Shown here: positions 43,583 through 53,441 of the stretch, piece after piece
Position numbering within the stretch: position 1 is the stretch's first letter
Layout of the letters: every line of letters starts with the position of its first letter
Source of the DNA: Aquimarina aggregata
GTDB taxonomy: Bacteria; Bacteroidota; Bacteroidia; Flavobacteriales; Flavobacteriaceae
Assembly (NCBI RefSeq): GCF_001632745.1
Contig: NZ_LQRT01000058.1
Span: 62,001 to 126,000, forward strand
Direction of reading: 5' to 3'
DNA length: 64,000 nucleotides
Translations under genes and position numbers: made by a program
The notes under the pieces: generated by a model
Told to the model about the DNA's origin: nothing
Database searches by the model: none
The model's input: only the letters and a program-made list of their open reading frames with translations

Positions 43583-46360
43583 ATGAACACTTACAACGAT
43601 TATATCAAGGAGATCGAAGAAAGAAAATCTCAAGGGTTACACCCTAAACCAATTGATGGTGCTGAGTTATTGAGCGAAATTATTTCGCAAATTAAAGATA
43701 ATGATAACCAACACCGAGAAGATTCTCTTAACTTTTTTATTTATAATGTTTTACCTGGTACTACAAGTGCTGCTGGTGTTAAAGCTAAATTTTTAAAAGA
43801 AATTATTCTTGGTGAGTTTATTGTTGAAGAAATAACACCAACTTTTGCACTTGAGCAATTGTCTCATATGAAAGGTGGTCCTTCAGTAGATGTATTACTA
43901 GACTTAGCATTAGGAAATGATACTACTGTATCTCAAGAAGCTGCTAAAGTTTTAAAAACACAAGTTTTCTTATATGAAGCAGATACTGAGCGTTTAGAAA
44001 AAGCATACAAAGCGGGTAATGCCATTGCTAAAGAATTATTAGAAAGTTATGCTAAGGCCGAGTTTTTTACTGCTTTACCAGAAATTGATGAAGAAATAGA
44101 AATTGTAACATATGTAGCTGGTGTAGGTGATATCTCTACAGATTTATTATCCCCTGGAGCAGATGCACATTCTAGATCAGATCGTGAATTACATGGTCAA
44201 TGTATGTTTGAGCATAATAAAGAAATGCAACAAGAGCTATTTGCTTTAAAAGAACAACACCCAGATAAACGTGTAATGTTAGTAGCAGAGAAAGGAACTA
44301 TGGGAGTTGGTTCTTCAAGAATGTCTGGTGTAAATAATGTAGCTTTATGGACAGGGATTTCCTCTAGTCCATATGTGCCATTTATTAATATTGCTCCAGT
44401 AATCGCAGGTACTAATGGTATTGCTCCAATTTTCTTAACTACAGTTGGAGTAACTGGTGGTATTGGTATTGATTTAAAAAACTGGGTGAAACAAAAAGAT
44501 GCTAATGGAAACACGATTGTAGATGAAGACGGTGAGCCGATTTTAAAAGAAGTATATTCTGTAGCTACTGGTACTGTTTTAACCATTAATACAAAGACCA
44601 AAAAATTATATAACGGCGATAAAGAATTAAAAGATATTTCTACAGCACTAACTCCACAAAAAATGGAGTTTATAAAAGCTGGAGGTTCTTATGCGGTTGT
44701 TTTTGGTAAAAAACTACAAACCATAGCTTGTAAAATATTAGGAATAGCTATTCCTCAAGTATATGCTACTTCAAAAGAAATTTCTATTGAAGGACAAGGA
44801 TTAACAGCTGTTGAAAAAATATTTAATAAAAATGCAGTAGGAACTACACCTGGTAAAACATTACATGCAGGTTCTAATGTTCGTGTTGAAGTAAATATTG
44901 TAGGTTCTCAAGATACTACAGGGTTAATGACTTCTCAAGAATTAGAAATGATGGCTGCTACAGTCATTTCTCCAATTGTCGATACTGGATATCAATCGGG
45001 ATGTCATACAGCTTCTGTTTGGGATGACAAGTCTAAGGCTAACATTCCTAGATTAATGAAGTTTATGAATGATTTCGGATTAGTTACAGCACGTGACCCT
45101 AAAAATAAGTACCACGCAATGACCGATGTAATACACAAGGTATTAAATGATATTGCTGTTGATGATTGGGATGTAATTATTGGTGGAGATTCACATACAC
45201 GTATGGCAAAAGGAGTTGCTTTCGGTGCCGATTCGGGAACAGTTGCCTTAGCATTAGCTACTGGTGAAGCAACTATGCCAATTCCAGAATCAGTAAAAGT
45301 TACTTTTAAAGGGGAAATGAAACCTTATATGGATTTCCGTGATGTCGTTCACGCTACTCAAGAGCAGATGTTAAATCAGTTTGAAGGTGAAAATGTTTTC
45401 CAAGGAAAAATTATAGAAGTGCATATTGGAACATTAACTTCTGATCAAGCATTTACATTTACAGACTGGACTGCTGAAATGAAAGCAAAAGCATCTATCT
45501 GTATTTCTGAAGATGATACCCTAATCGAATCATTAGAAATTTCTAGAGATCGTATTCAAATTATGATTGATAAGGGTATGGATAACCCTAAGCAAGATCT
45601 TAAAGGACTTGTTGATAAAGCGAATAATCGAATCAATGAAATTAAAACAGGAACTAAATCGGCATTAAAACCAGATGCAGATGCTAAGTACTATGCTGAA
45701 GTTGTTATTGATTTAGACAAGATTGTCGAGCCTATGATTGCCGATCCAGATGTAAATAATGAAGATGTATCTAAGCGTTATACACACGACAATATCCAAC
45801 CATTATCTTTTTATGGTGGAACTAAGAAAGTTGATTTAGGATTTGTAGGATCTTGTATGATTCATAAAGGAGATATGAAAATTTTGGCTCAAATGTTAAA
45901 GAACATTGAAGCACAACAAGGTGAAGTTAAGTTTAATGCTCCTTTAGTTGTAGCTCCTCCAACATATAATATTGTTGATGAGCTAAAAGCAGAAGGAGAT
46001 TGGGATGTTTTAGTGAAATATTCTGGTTTTGAATTTGATGATAGTGCGCCTAAAGGCTTAGCGCGTACAAAGTATGAAAATATGTTATACTTAGAGCGTC
46101 CTGGTTGTAACTTATGTATGGGGAATCAAGAAAAAGCAGAACCAGGAGATACGGTAATGGCTACTTCAACTCGTTTATTTCAGGGGCGAGTGGTAAAGGA
46201 TTCAGGAGAGAAAAAAGGCGAATCTTTATTGTCATCTACTCCTGTAGTAGTGCTATCTACAATATTAGGTAGAACTCCTACTATGGAAGAATATGAAGCT
46301 GCTGTCGATGGTATTGTCTTAACTAAATTCAAACCTTCTCAAAAAGAATTAGTTATATAA
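43583..46360 (+). CDS. acnB: Bifunctional aconitate hydratase 2 / 2-methylisocitrate dehydratase
   Basis: A 925-residue AcnB-type aconitase of the TCA cycle. It begins with the HEAT-like domain (NDYIKEIEERKSQGLHPKPIDG), then the swivel domain and the catalytic core. Iron-sulfur cluster cysteines are in VGSCMIHKGD and RPGCNLCMGNQ, and the active-site QSGCHTASVWDD and GGDSHTRMAKGVAFGADSG segments are intact. I use the ATG at 43583; an in-frame ATG at 43532 would add 17 residues unlike AcnB. It is followed by a second, unrelated-type aconitase. Confidence 0.95.
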   Translation: MNTYNDYIKEIEERKSQGLHPKPIDGAELLSEIISQIKDNDNQHREDSLNFFIYNVLPGTTSAAGVKAKFLKEIILGEFIVEEITPTFALEQLSHMKGGPSVDVLLDLALGNDTTVSQEAAKVLKTQVFLYEADTERLEKAYKAGNAIAKELLESYAKAEFFTALPEIDEEIEIVTYVAGVGDISTDLLSPGADAHSRSDRELHGQCMFEHNKEMQQELFALKEQHPDKRVMLVAEKGTMGVGSSRMSGVNNVALWTGISSSPYVPFINIAPVIAGTNGIAPIFLTTVGVTGGIGIDLKNWVKQKDANGNTIVDEDGEPILKEVYSVATGTVLTINTKTKKLYNGDKELKDISTALTPQKMEFIKAGGSYAVVFGKKLQTIACKILGIAIPQVYATSKEISIEGQGLTAVEKIFNKNAVGTTPGKTLHAGSNVRVEVNIVGSQDTTGLMTSQELEMMAATVISPIVDTGYQSGCHTASVWDDKSKANIPRLMKFMNDFGLVTARDPKNKYHAMTDVIHKVLNDIAVDDWDVIIGGDSHTRMAKGVAFGADSGTVALALATGEATMPIPESVKVTFKGEMKPYMDFRDVVHATQEQMLNQFEGENVFQGKIIEVHIGTLTSDQAFTFTDWTAEMKAKASICISEDDTLIESLEISRDRIQIMIDKGMDNPKQDLKGLVDKANNRINEIKTGTKSALKPDADAKYYAEVVIDLDKIVEPMIADPDVNNEDVSKRYTHDNIQPLSFYGGTKKVDLGFVGSCMIHKGDMKILAQMLKNIEAQQGEVKFNAPLVVAPPTYNIVDELKAEGDWDVLVKYSGFEFDDSAPKGLARTKYENMLYLERPGCNLCMGNQEKAEPGDTVMATSTRLFQGRVVKDSGEKKGESLLSSTPVVVLSTILGRTPTMEEYEAAVDGIVLTKFKPSQKELVI

Positions 46361-46406
46361 TTAAATATTTAAGTCGTCCTAAATTTGGTTGACTAGTATA
46401 GTGTAG

Positions 46407-46435
46407 AAGCCTTAGTATTGTACTAAGGCTTTTTC
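46407..46435 (+). terminator. Terminator of acnB
   Basis: An 11-bp perfect stem AAGCCTTAGTA/TACTAAGGCTT with loop TTG and a T run. Confidence 0.85.
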
Positions 46436-46600
46436 TATGGTTTTGATAAGTGTTATTTTTAGTTTTCTTAATCATTTTGATTTAATATATCTTGATTTTT
46501 AGAGAGATAAACTCTTTTTTTATAATCATTCTATATTCGTTTTATCTTTTTCATAGTCATTGTATATTTCGTATCTTGGAATACTTAAAATTAATAGCAT

Positions 46601-48868
46601 ATGGCATTCGATATCGATATGATAAAAAAGGTCTACAGTCAAGTAGCTGATCGTGTTAATACAGCGCGTGAAATTACAGGTAAACCTTTAACACTAGCAG
46701 AGAAAATTTTGTATTCGCACCTTTGGGATGGAAAGGCAAATACTGCATTTACTAGAGGAAAAGATTATGTTGATTTTGCCCCTGATCGTATTGCTTGTCA
46801 AGATGCGACAGCACAAATGGCATTATTACAATTCATGCAGGCAGGAAAAAATAAAGTTGCCGTACCTACAACTGTACATTGTGATCATTTAATTCAGGCA
46901 AAAGAAGGAGCTTCTACAGATTTAAAAAGAGCTAATGATACTAGTAGTGAGGTATTCAATTTTTTAGAGTCAGTATCTGATAAGTATGGTATTGGATTCT
47001 GGAAACCTGGAGCGGGTATAATTCACCAGGTAGTATTAGAAAACTACGCGTTTCCTGGAGGAATGATGATTGGTACAGACTCACACACTGTAAATGCAGG
47101 TGGTTTAGGAATGGTAGCTATTGGTGTTGGTGGAGCTGATGCCGTTGATGTTATGGCAGGAATGGCTTGGGAATTAAAATTCCCTAAATTAATAGGCGTA
47201 AAATTAACAGGTAAATTATCGGGCTGGACAGCACCAAAAGATGTAATTTTAAAAGTAGCAGAGATTCTAACGGTAAAAGGAGGAACAGGTGCAATTGTAG
47301 AGTATTTTGGACCAGGAGCAACAGCAATGTCATGCACAGGTAAAGGTACAATTTGTAATATGGGAGCAGAAATTGGTGCTACTACATCTACATTTGGATA
47401 TGATGAGTCTATGGAACGCTACCTACGAGCAACAGAAAGAGCAGATGTAGCAGATGCAGCAAACCAAGTTAAAGAATATTTAACTGCAGATCCAGAGGTA
47501 TATGCAAACCCAGAACAATATTTTGATCAGGTAATTGAAATTAATTTATCAGAATTAGGACCATTATTAAATGGGCCTTTTACTCCAGATTTATCAACAG
47601 AAGTTGGTAGTGCTATGACAGAAAAAGCAAAAGCTAATGATTGGCCAATTCAAGTAGAATGGGGATTAATAGGTTCTTGTACCAACTCTTCATATGAAGA
47701 CCTATCAAGGGCTTCTTCGATAGCGCAACAAGCTCTAGATAAAGGTTTAAAAATGAAGGCAGAATTAGGAATTAATCCAGGTTCTGAACAAGTAAGATAT
47801 ACAGCAGATAGAGATGGTATTCTTGGGATATTCGAAAAACTAGATGCAAAAATATTTACCAATGCTTGTGGTCCTTGTATTGGACAATGGGCAAGATATA
47901 GTGATCCGAAAAACGCACCAAAAAATAGTATTGTTCATTCTTTTAATAGAAACTTTGCTAAACGTGCAGATGGTAATCCTAACACACATGCATTTGTGGC
48001 TTCTCCAGAATTAACAGCGGCTATTGCTGTAGCTGGGCGATTGGATTTTAATCCATTAACAGATAAGTTGATAAACGAAAACGGAGAAGAGGTTATGTTT
48101 GATGAGCCTACTGGATGGGAATTGCCTCCAAAAGGTTTTGAAGTGAAAGACAATGGCTATTTAGAACCTGTAGAGGATGGAAGCGCGGTAGAGGTAAAAG
48201 TAAGTCCTACTTCTGAAAGGTTACAGTTATTAACCCCTTTTGATCCAATTGGTAACGAAATAACAGGAGCTAAATTATTAATTAAAGCTTTTGGTAAATG
48301 CACTACCGATCATATTTCAATGGCGGGTCCTTGGTTACGTTATAGAGGTCATTTAGATAATATTTCTAATAACTGTTTGATAGGAGCTGTTAATGCTTTT
48401 GGTAAGAAAACAAACTTTGTTAAAAATCAATTAACAGGGGAGTATGGTGGTGTGCCCGATACAGCTAGAATTTATAAGGCAGAAGGTATTAAAACTATTG
48501 TTGTAGGTGATCATAATTATGGAGAAGGTTCTTCTAGAGAACATGCAGCAATGGAGCCAAGGCATTTAGGTGTAGCAGCTGTTATTGTAAAATCATTTGC
48601 ACGTATTCATGAAACGAATCTTAAAAAGCAAGGAATGCTCGGTTTAACGTTTGCAAATGAGAGTGATTATGATCTAATACAAGAGGATGATACGTTTAAT
48701 TTTATAGATCTGAATCAGTTTGCGCCCGGGAAACAACTTACCTTAGAAGTTGTACATGCTGATGGGACAAAAGATACAGTCTTATTAAATCATACATATA
48801 ATGCTTCGCAGATTGAATGGTATAATGAAGGGTCAGCATTAAACTTGATCAAAAAACAGAATGTCTAA
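46601..48868 (+). CDS. Aconitate hydratase, mitochondrial-type
   Basis: A 755-residue aconitase of the eukaryotic mitochondrial subtype, shorter than AcnA (about 890). It starts MAFDIDMIKKVYSQV. Active-site and cluster segments are VPTTVHCDHLIQA, GTDSHTVNAGGLGMVAIGVGGAD, GSCTNSSYEDLSRA, NACGPCIGQW and, in the C-terminal domain, KCTTDHISMAGPWLRYRGHLDNISNN and GSSREHAAMEPRHLG. It catalyses citrate/isocitrate conversion like AcnB but through an independent subfamily. Promoter is unclear. A strong terminator follows. Confidence 0.95.
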   Translation: MAFDIDMIKKVYSQVADRVNTAREITGKPLTLAEKILYSHLWDGKANTAFTRGKDYVDFAPDRIACQDATAQMALLQFMQAGKNKVAVPTTVHCDHLIQAKEGASTDLKRANDTSSEVFNFLESVSDKYGIGFWKPGAGIIHQVVLENYAFPGGMMIGTDSHTVNAGGLGMVAIGVGGADAVDVMAGMAWELKFPKLIGVKLTGKLSGWTAPKDVILKVAEILTVKGGTGAIVEYFGPGATAMSCTGKGTICNMGAEIGATTSTFGYDESMERYLRATERADVADAANQVKEYLTADPEVYANPEQYFDQVIEINLSELGPLLNGPFTPDLSTEVGSAMTEKAKANDWPIQVEWGLIGSCTNSSYEDLSRASSIAQQALDKGLKMKAELGINPGSEQVRYTADRDGILGIFEKLDAKIFTNACGPCIGQWARYSDPKNAPKNSIVHSFNRNFAKRADGNPNTHAFVASPELTAAIAVAGRLDFNPLTDKLINENGEEVMFDEPTGWELPPKGFEVKDNGYLEPVEDGSAVEVKVSPTSERLQLLTPFDPIGNEITGAKLLIKAFGKCTTDHISMAGPWLRYRGHLDNISNNCLIGAVNAFGKKTNFVKNQLTGEYGGVPDTARIYKAEGIKTIVVGDHNYGEGSSREHAAMEPRHLGVAAVIVKSFARIHETNLKKQGMLGLTFANESDYDLIQEDDTFNFIDLNQFAPGKQLTLEVVHADGTKDTVLLNHTYNASQIEWYNEGSALNLIKKQNV

Positions 48869-48902
48869 AAATATTTAGAACACAAGTTTTTAATATTAAA
48901 AT

Positions 48903-48940
48903 AAAAAACTCTCTGAAATTATAATTTCAGAGAGTTTTTT
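48903..48940 (+). terminator. Terminator of the second aconitase gene
   Basis: An 18-bp perfect stem (48903-48920 with 48923-48940) ending in T6. Confidence 0.88.
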
Positions 48941-49110
48941 GTGTTTTAAAAAAATAACTAGGGTATATAGAGTTTAGGTTGTTGTATTATAAAAGAAGGT
49001 ATTTCGTTAAAGTTCACTTAAGAATTATAAACTATTTACTTTTTTTTAGTAAGTAATTATATGAATTTACGACTCCTTAGTCTAAGCTAACAGTTTAAAA
49101 CACAAACATC

Positions 49111-49779
49111 ATGAGTGCAATCTGGTTTTTTGAGGATGCAAATCTCTTTAAGGTTTTATGCCCTCATAAATTTAAAAGGTATAAAAAAGATCACGATTTT
49201 GATGCGTATCGTAAAAACGATTATATCTATTTTGAAGAGGATTCTGCCAACAAAGTTTACCTTATAGAAAAGGGGAAAGTGAAAATAGGGTATTGCGCAG
49301 AAGATGGTCATGAAGTTGTTAAAGCAATATTGACCAAAGGAGAGATTTTTGGGGAAAAAGCCATACTTGGTGTAAATAAAAGAACAGAATTTGCCCAATC
49401 TGTTGATAATACGACTTCTATTTGTCCTATTGGGGTAGAAACGATGCATGGTTTGATGAGAGACAATCAATCCTTTAGTCTTAGAATCTATAAATTTATA
49501 GGTATGCGTTTTAAACGCTTAGAAAGAAGGCTACAATTACTCCTTTTTAAGGATACAAAAACAAGGTTATTAGAATTTTTGAACGAACTTAAAGAAGATT
49601 ACGGGCATTGCTGTCCAGATACAGGGGATATGGTTATAGAACATCCTTATACGCAGAAAGATATAGCCAATTTGATAGGTACTTCAAGACCTACATTAAA
49701 CATAATTCTTAATGAGTTAAAAGAATCCAAAATCCTAGATTTTAATCGTAAAGAGATTCGATTAAAAATTGTTGCCTAG
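49111..49779 (+). CDS. Crp/Fnr-family transcription regulator
   Basis: A 222-residue regulator. The cyclic-nucleotide-binding-like beta-roll covers about 28-120 (NDYIYFEEDSANKVYLIEKGKVKIGY, KGEIFGEKAILG), then a dimer helix and an HTH_Crp domain (about 150-218: TQKDIANLIGTSRPTLNIILNELKES). The cAMP-contact arginine-serine pair of CRP is not evident and there is no FNR cysteine set at the N-terminus, so the signal is unknown. It directly precedes the four-repeat lipoprotein, which could be a target. Confidence 0.92.
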   Translation: MSAIWFFEDANLFKVLCPHKFKRYKKDHDFDAYRKNDYIYFEEDSANKVYLIEKGKVKIGYCAEDGHEVVKAILTKGEIFGEKAILGVNKRTEFAQSVDNTTSICPIGVETMHGLMRDNQSFSLRIYKFIGMRFKRLERRLQLLLFKDTKTRLLEFLNELKEDYGHCCPDTGDMVIEHPYTQKDIANLIGTSRPTLNIILNELKESKILDFNRKEIRLKIVA

Positions 49780-49851
49780 TGTTAGATAGCTAACATTTTA
49801 AAAAACCAAATGTTGATATTTTTATGATCTAATAATCATAAAACAAAAGCA

Positions 49852-51261
49852 ATGTTTAAAAAATTAATTATTGGGGCACTGGCAATAGGTTTTGTTGCCG
49901 TCTCTTGTAGTGACGATGATGATAATCCAATCGCAGTTAATGCGGGTACAATTGTTGGCGGACCGTTTACGTTTGACGTGGATGGTGAAGCTGATATGGT
50001 AACAGGTATTACTTTAGATGGTAGTAATGCTGTTGGTGATAATAGTACTTGGATTGTTACCGATGATCAAGGTTTAATTCTAGGATTACCACCTACTTTA
50101 CAAGCCTTAGAGGGTGTTAATTTTGATGAAGCCGGAGCTGGTACATGTTTAATCTGGTATGCACGTTATAATGGAACTGTAACAGGGTTAGAAATGGGGA
50201 TGAATGCCAATAATGTTGAAGGCATGTTTGATCTTTCAAACTCAATAACAGTGGTGCGTAATCAAGTAGTTAATGCAGGTACTATTGTTGGTGGACCATT
50301 CGAATTTGATGTGGATGGTGAAGCCGATATGGTAACTGGAATTACACTGAATAATGCAAATGCCTTTGGAGATAACAGTACGTGGATTGTTACTGATGCT
50401 CAAGGCTTAATTCTAGGATTACCGCCTACATTAGAAGCTTTAGAAGGTGTTAATTTTGATGATGCAGGGGCAGGTACATGTCTAATCTGGTATGCACGTT
50501 ATAATGGAACCGTAACTGGGTTAGAAATGGGGATGAATGCAAATGATGTTACAGGTATGTTTGACCTTTCAAATGCAATTACAGTAGTACGTAATCAGGT
50601 GGTTAATGCTGGTAAAATTACTGGTGGACCATTTGCATTTGATGTTGATGGTGAAGCTGATATGGTTAGCGGAATTACTCAAGATGCTACTAATGCCTTT
50701 GGTGATAATAGTACTTGGATTGTTACTGATGATCAAGGTTTGATTTTAGGATTACCACCTACATTACAAGCTGTAGAAGGCGTTAATTTTGATGACGCAG
50801 GAGTAGGTACATGTTTAATTTGGTATGCACGTTATAACGGAACGGTAACCGGATTAGAAATGGGAATGAATGCTAATAATGTTGGAGGTATGTTTGATCT
50901 TTCAAACCCTATAACTGTTGTTCGTAATCAAGTGGTTAATGCAGGGAAAATTTCTGGGGGACCTTTTACTTTTACAGTAGATGCAACTGCTGATTTTGTT
51001 TCTGGTATAACATTAGATGCTACAAATGCTTTTGGTACTAATAGTACTTGGGTAATTACTGATGAGGCAGGTGCGATACTAGGACGACCAGGATCTCTTG
51101 CTATGGTAGAAGGCGTAGATTTTAATGCTGCAGGAGTAGGAAAATGTTTTATATGGTATGCACGTTACGAAAATGATTCAAATATTACTACAGCAGCAAC
51201 TGTTGCAGAAATTACAGGAACATTCGATTTGTCTAATTCTATTGAAGTAGACCGTCAATAA
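49852..51261 (+). CDS. Lipoprotein made of four tandem 111-residue repeats
   Basis: A 469-residue lipoprotein: signal with lipobox AVSC (Cys19), an SDDDDNP spacer, then four near-identical units beginning VNAG(T/K)I(V/T/S)GGPF. Each unit contains GEADMVTGITLD, NSTWIVTDDQGLILGLPP, LEGVNFDEAGAGTCLIWYARYNG and MFDLSNSITVVRNQ, with one cysteine (GTCLIWYARY). The fourth unit is the most diverged. I know similar repeats in other marine Flavobacteriia but no function. Likely a surface protein with a beta-sandwich per repeat. Confidence 0.85.
   Translation: MFKKLIIGALAIGFVAVSCSDDDDNPIAVNAGTIVGGPFTFDVDGEADMVTGITLDGSNAVGDNSTWIVTDDQGLILGLPPTLQALEGVNFDEAGAGTCLIWYARYNGTVTGLEMGMNANNVEGMFDLSNSITVVRNQVVNAGTIVGGPFEFDVDGEADMVTGITLNNANAFGDNSTWIVTDAQGLILGLPPTLEALEGVNFDDAGAGTCLIWYARYNGTVTGLEMGMNANDVTGMFDLSNAITVVRNQVVNAGKITGGPFAFDVDGEADMVSGITQDATNAFGDNSTWIVTDDQGLILGLPPTLQAVEGVNFDDAGVGTCLIWYARYNGTVTGLEMGMNANNVGGMFDLSNPITVVRNQVVNAGKISGGPFTFTVDATADFVSGITLDATNAFGTNSTWVITDEAGAILGRPGSLAMVEGVDFNAAGVGKCFIWYARYENDSNITTAATVAEITGTFDLSNSIEVDRQ
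49936..51261 (+). repeat. Four tandem 333-bp coding repeats
   Basis: Units start at 49936, 50269, 50602 and 50935, exactly 333 bp (111 codons) apart; the last unit is 327 bp including the stop. Units 1-3 are the most alike and show mainly third-position differences, while unit 4 is diverged. Confidence 0.9.
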
Positions 51262-51357
51262 TAGAATAATAACGATTACATATCGAACTAAATAGCCTAT
51301 AACTTCTTAAAAAAAGGAGTATTAAAATTTAGTTCATTTGTTTTTTTGTTAGTTTTA

Positions 51358-51381
51358 AAGCGCAATCCTGGATTGCGCTTT
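51358..51381 (+). terminator. Hairpin after the repeat lipoprotein
   Basis: A 10-bp stem AAGCGCAATC/GATTGCGCTT with loop CTG, about 100 nt after the stop, followed by a weak T-rich tract. Confidence 0.55.
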
Positions 51382-51522
51382 ATTAATTTGTAAAAGCATG
51401 TAAATAAAAACTACATTTAAATTTTAAGTATAAGTATAGTAAGTCGAAAAAGTTCTATTTATTTAACTTTGTAAGTTGTTTACTATTTTTAGACAAAATA
51501 GCTATACCTTAAATTTGAACTA

Positions 51523-52083
51523 ATGAAATTCAATAAAAAAAACATATCGAATGCTATTTTTGTGATCATTTTGATCTTATTTTTTATACCTAATACTAGG
51601 GGGATGATGCAAATATTTCTTACTAGAATATTTTCTTTTAGTCCTGGGGTGGTAAGCGTTGAAGAAAGAAAGCAGGTGGCGTCTTATGATTGGAAACTAC
51701 ACGGAGTAAATACTGAGTCCATTGATTTTAATACAGCAAAAGATAAAGTCGTTCTAATTAATTACTGGGCAACTTGGTGCCCACCTTGTATCGCTGAAAT
51801 GCCTTCATTACAAGAATTGTACAATGATTATGGAGAAAAAGTTGTGTTTTTATTTGTAACTAACGAAGTAGATGAAGATATTTCAAAGTTTATGGATGCG
51901 AAAAAATTTAATTACCCTGTATATAGGTCATTATCTGCACGACCAGAGCCAATGGTAAATAATCCAATCCCCCAAACATATCTTATTGATAAAAAAGGGA
52001 ATATTATTATTGATAAAACAAATGCTGCTAATTGGAATAGTGATAAAGTAAGATCAACTTTAGATGAGTTACTTGCTGAATAA
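51523..52083 (+). CDS. TlpA/ResA-like membrane-anchored thioredoxin
   Basis: A 186-residue protein with an N-terminal membrane helix (NAIFVIILILFFIPNTRG) and a periplasmic thioredoxin domain. The redox motif is W-A-T-W-C-P-P-C, followed by IAEMPSLQELYNDYGEK and the cis-proline loop NPIPQTYLIDKKG. Such proteins reduce periplasmic disulfides, for example in cytochrome c maturation. It converges on the carotenoid operon with only 7 nt between the stops. Confidence 0.92.
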   Translation: MKFNKKNISNAIFVIILILFFIPNTRGMMQIFLTRIFSFSPGVVSVEERKQVASYDWKLHGVNTESIDFNTAKDKVVLINYWATWCPPCIAEMPSLQELYNDYGEKVVFLFVTNEVDEDISKFMDAKKFNYPVYRSLSARPEPMVNNPIPQTYLIDKKGNIIIDKTNAANWNSDKVRSTLDELLAE

Positions 52084-52090
52084 AAAATGG

Positions 52091-52540
52091 TTATTTTTTA
52101 AAATATTTAAAAGGAACAACTAACATTCCAAAACATTCACCTTTATCTTTACCTATATTTTTATGATGCATTTTATGGGCTCTCCTAACGCCTTTGGCGT
52201 ACCAATTATTTGCATTTCTTAATAACTTAAATCTTTGGTGAATAAAAATGTCATGCACCACAAAATAAGCGATGCCATAGGCAAGGATACCAAGACCAAT
52301 AGGAATACCTACCCAAAAACTTTCAGAATTGTGAAATAATATGCAGGACATACTTATAATAGCATAAAATATAAAGAAAAAATCATTACGCTCCCACCAG
52401 CTACCATGATCCTTGTGATGATGATCTTTATGTAACGACCATAAAAAACCATGCATTACGTATTTATGGGTAAACCATGCCATAAACTCCATAATTGCAA
52501 AAGCCGAAAGAAAAACTAATATTTGGATGAGAATTTTCAC
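52091..52540 (-). CDS. crtZ: Beta-carotene hydroxylase
   Basis: A 149-residue di-iron membrane hydroxylase of the fatty-acid/carotene hydroxylase family. The histidine clusters are visible in order: THKYVMH, LHKDHHHKDH, HDIFIHQRF and RAHKMHHK. Four hydrophobic helices are evident. It would convert beta-carotene to zeaxanthin at the 3 and 3' positions. Last gene of the merR-crtI-crtB-crtZ operon, 28 nt after crtB. Confidence 0.93.
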   Translation of the reverse strand: MKILIQILVFLSAFAIMEFMAWFTHKYVMHGFLWSLHKDHHHKDHGSWWERNDFFFIFYAIISMSCILFHNSESFWVGIPIGLGILAYGIAYFVVHDIFIHQRFKLLRNANNWYAKGVRRAHKMHHKNIGKDKGECFGMLVVPFKYFKK

Positions 52541-52568
52541 GTGTAAAAAATTTTATACAAAAATAAGT

Positions 52569-53408
52569 CTAAATTAGGTTTAATCTGTAATCAAAGTAAG
52601 ATTTTGCAAGTAATCCAAATTTTTGATAATTGGGTACTCTTATTCTTGTGTTCTTTATCTCTAAAGATGGTGTTTTTTTAAGTTTATTCAATAATTTCTT
52701 ATAATATATAAAAGCAGTGTAGACACCAAATTTAGCTTCAACAGGAAGCTTTAATATGCCTGAAAGACCTCTTTCAAAATCTTCTTCTATTTCTTTAATA
52801 ATTTTTTGTTTAGAACTTTCATCTAATTGATTAAGATTTGCATTAGGAAAATATGTACGATTTAAATCTTCATAGTCTGCTTTTAAATCTCTTAAGAAAT
52901 TTACCTTTTGAAAAGCAGAGCCTAAATGCATAGCGCTTTGTTTTAAGTCATTGTATCTTTGATCATCACCTTTAACAAAGACTTTAAGACACATTAGGCC
53001 CACTACATCAGCTGATCCATATATGTAATCTTTGTATTCTTTTTCGGTTAAATAATCGCTTTTGTGTAAATCTAAGCGCATACTTTTCATAAATGCTTCA
53101 TATAATTCTGCAGGTATATTGTATTGGTGCACTGTTTTCTGAAAAGAGTTTAGTATTGGATTTAAACTAATTTTATTCTCTATTGCTTTGTACATCTCTT
53201 TTTCAAAATCATTAAAAAGAGTTTCTTTATTATAGTCATGAAAAGTATCTACAATTTCATCAGCAAATCTTACAAACCCATATATATTGTATATATCTTG
53301 TCTTATAGAATCAGAAAGCATTTTTGATGCTAATGAAAATGATGTACTATAAGAATTAGTAACAATTTTACTACAACTATAAGATACTGTATCAAAAATG
53401 GCTTTCAT
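52569..53408 (-). CDS. crtB: Phytoene synthase
   Basis: A 279-residue squalene/phytoene-synthase-family enzyme joining two geranylgeranyl diphosphates. The two Asp-rich Mg-binding motifs are DEIVD (50-54) and DLKADYED (174-181). YCYIYGSADVVGLM-type and SAFQKVNFLRD segments also fit. It lies between crtI (upstream, 33-nt gap) and crtZ. Standard length. Confidence 0.93.
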   Translation of the reverse strand: MKAIFDTVSYSCSKIVTNSYSTSFSLASKMLSDSIRQDIYNIYGFVRFADEIVDTFHDYNKETLFNDFEKEMYKAIENKISLNPILNSFQKTVHQYNIPAELYEAFMKSMRLDLHKSDYLTEKEYKDYIYGSADVVGLMCLKVFVKGDDQRYNDLKQSAMHLGSAFQKVNFLRDLKADYEDLNRTYFPNANLNQLDESSKQKIIKEIEEDFERGLSGILKLPVEAKFGVYTAFIYYKKLLNKLKKTPSLEIKNTRIRVPNYQKFGLLAKSYFDYRLNLI

Positions 53409-53441
53409 AGAGGGATAGAGTTTAGATTTATGGTATTAGGT

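Noticed and set aside
49936..51261. Tandem repeats as an assembly artefact
   Set aside because: The units differ at many scattered positions and the fourth is clearly diverged, so they are real separate copies.
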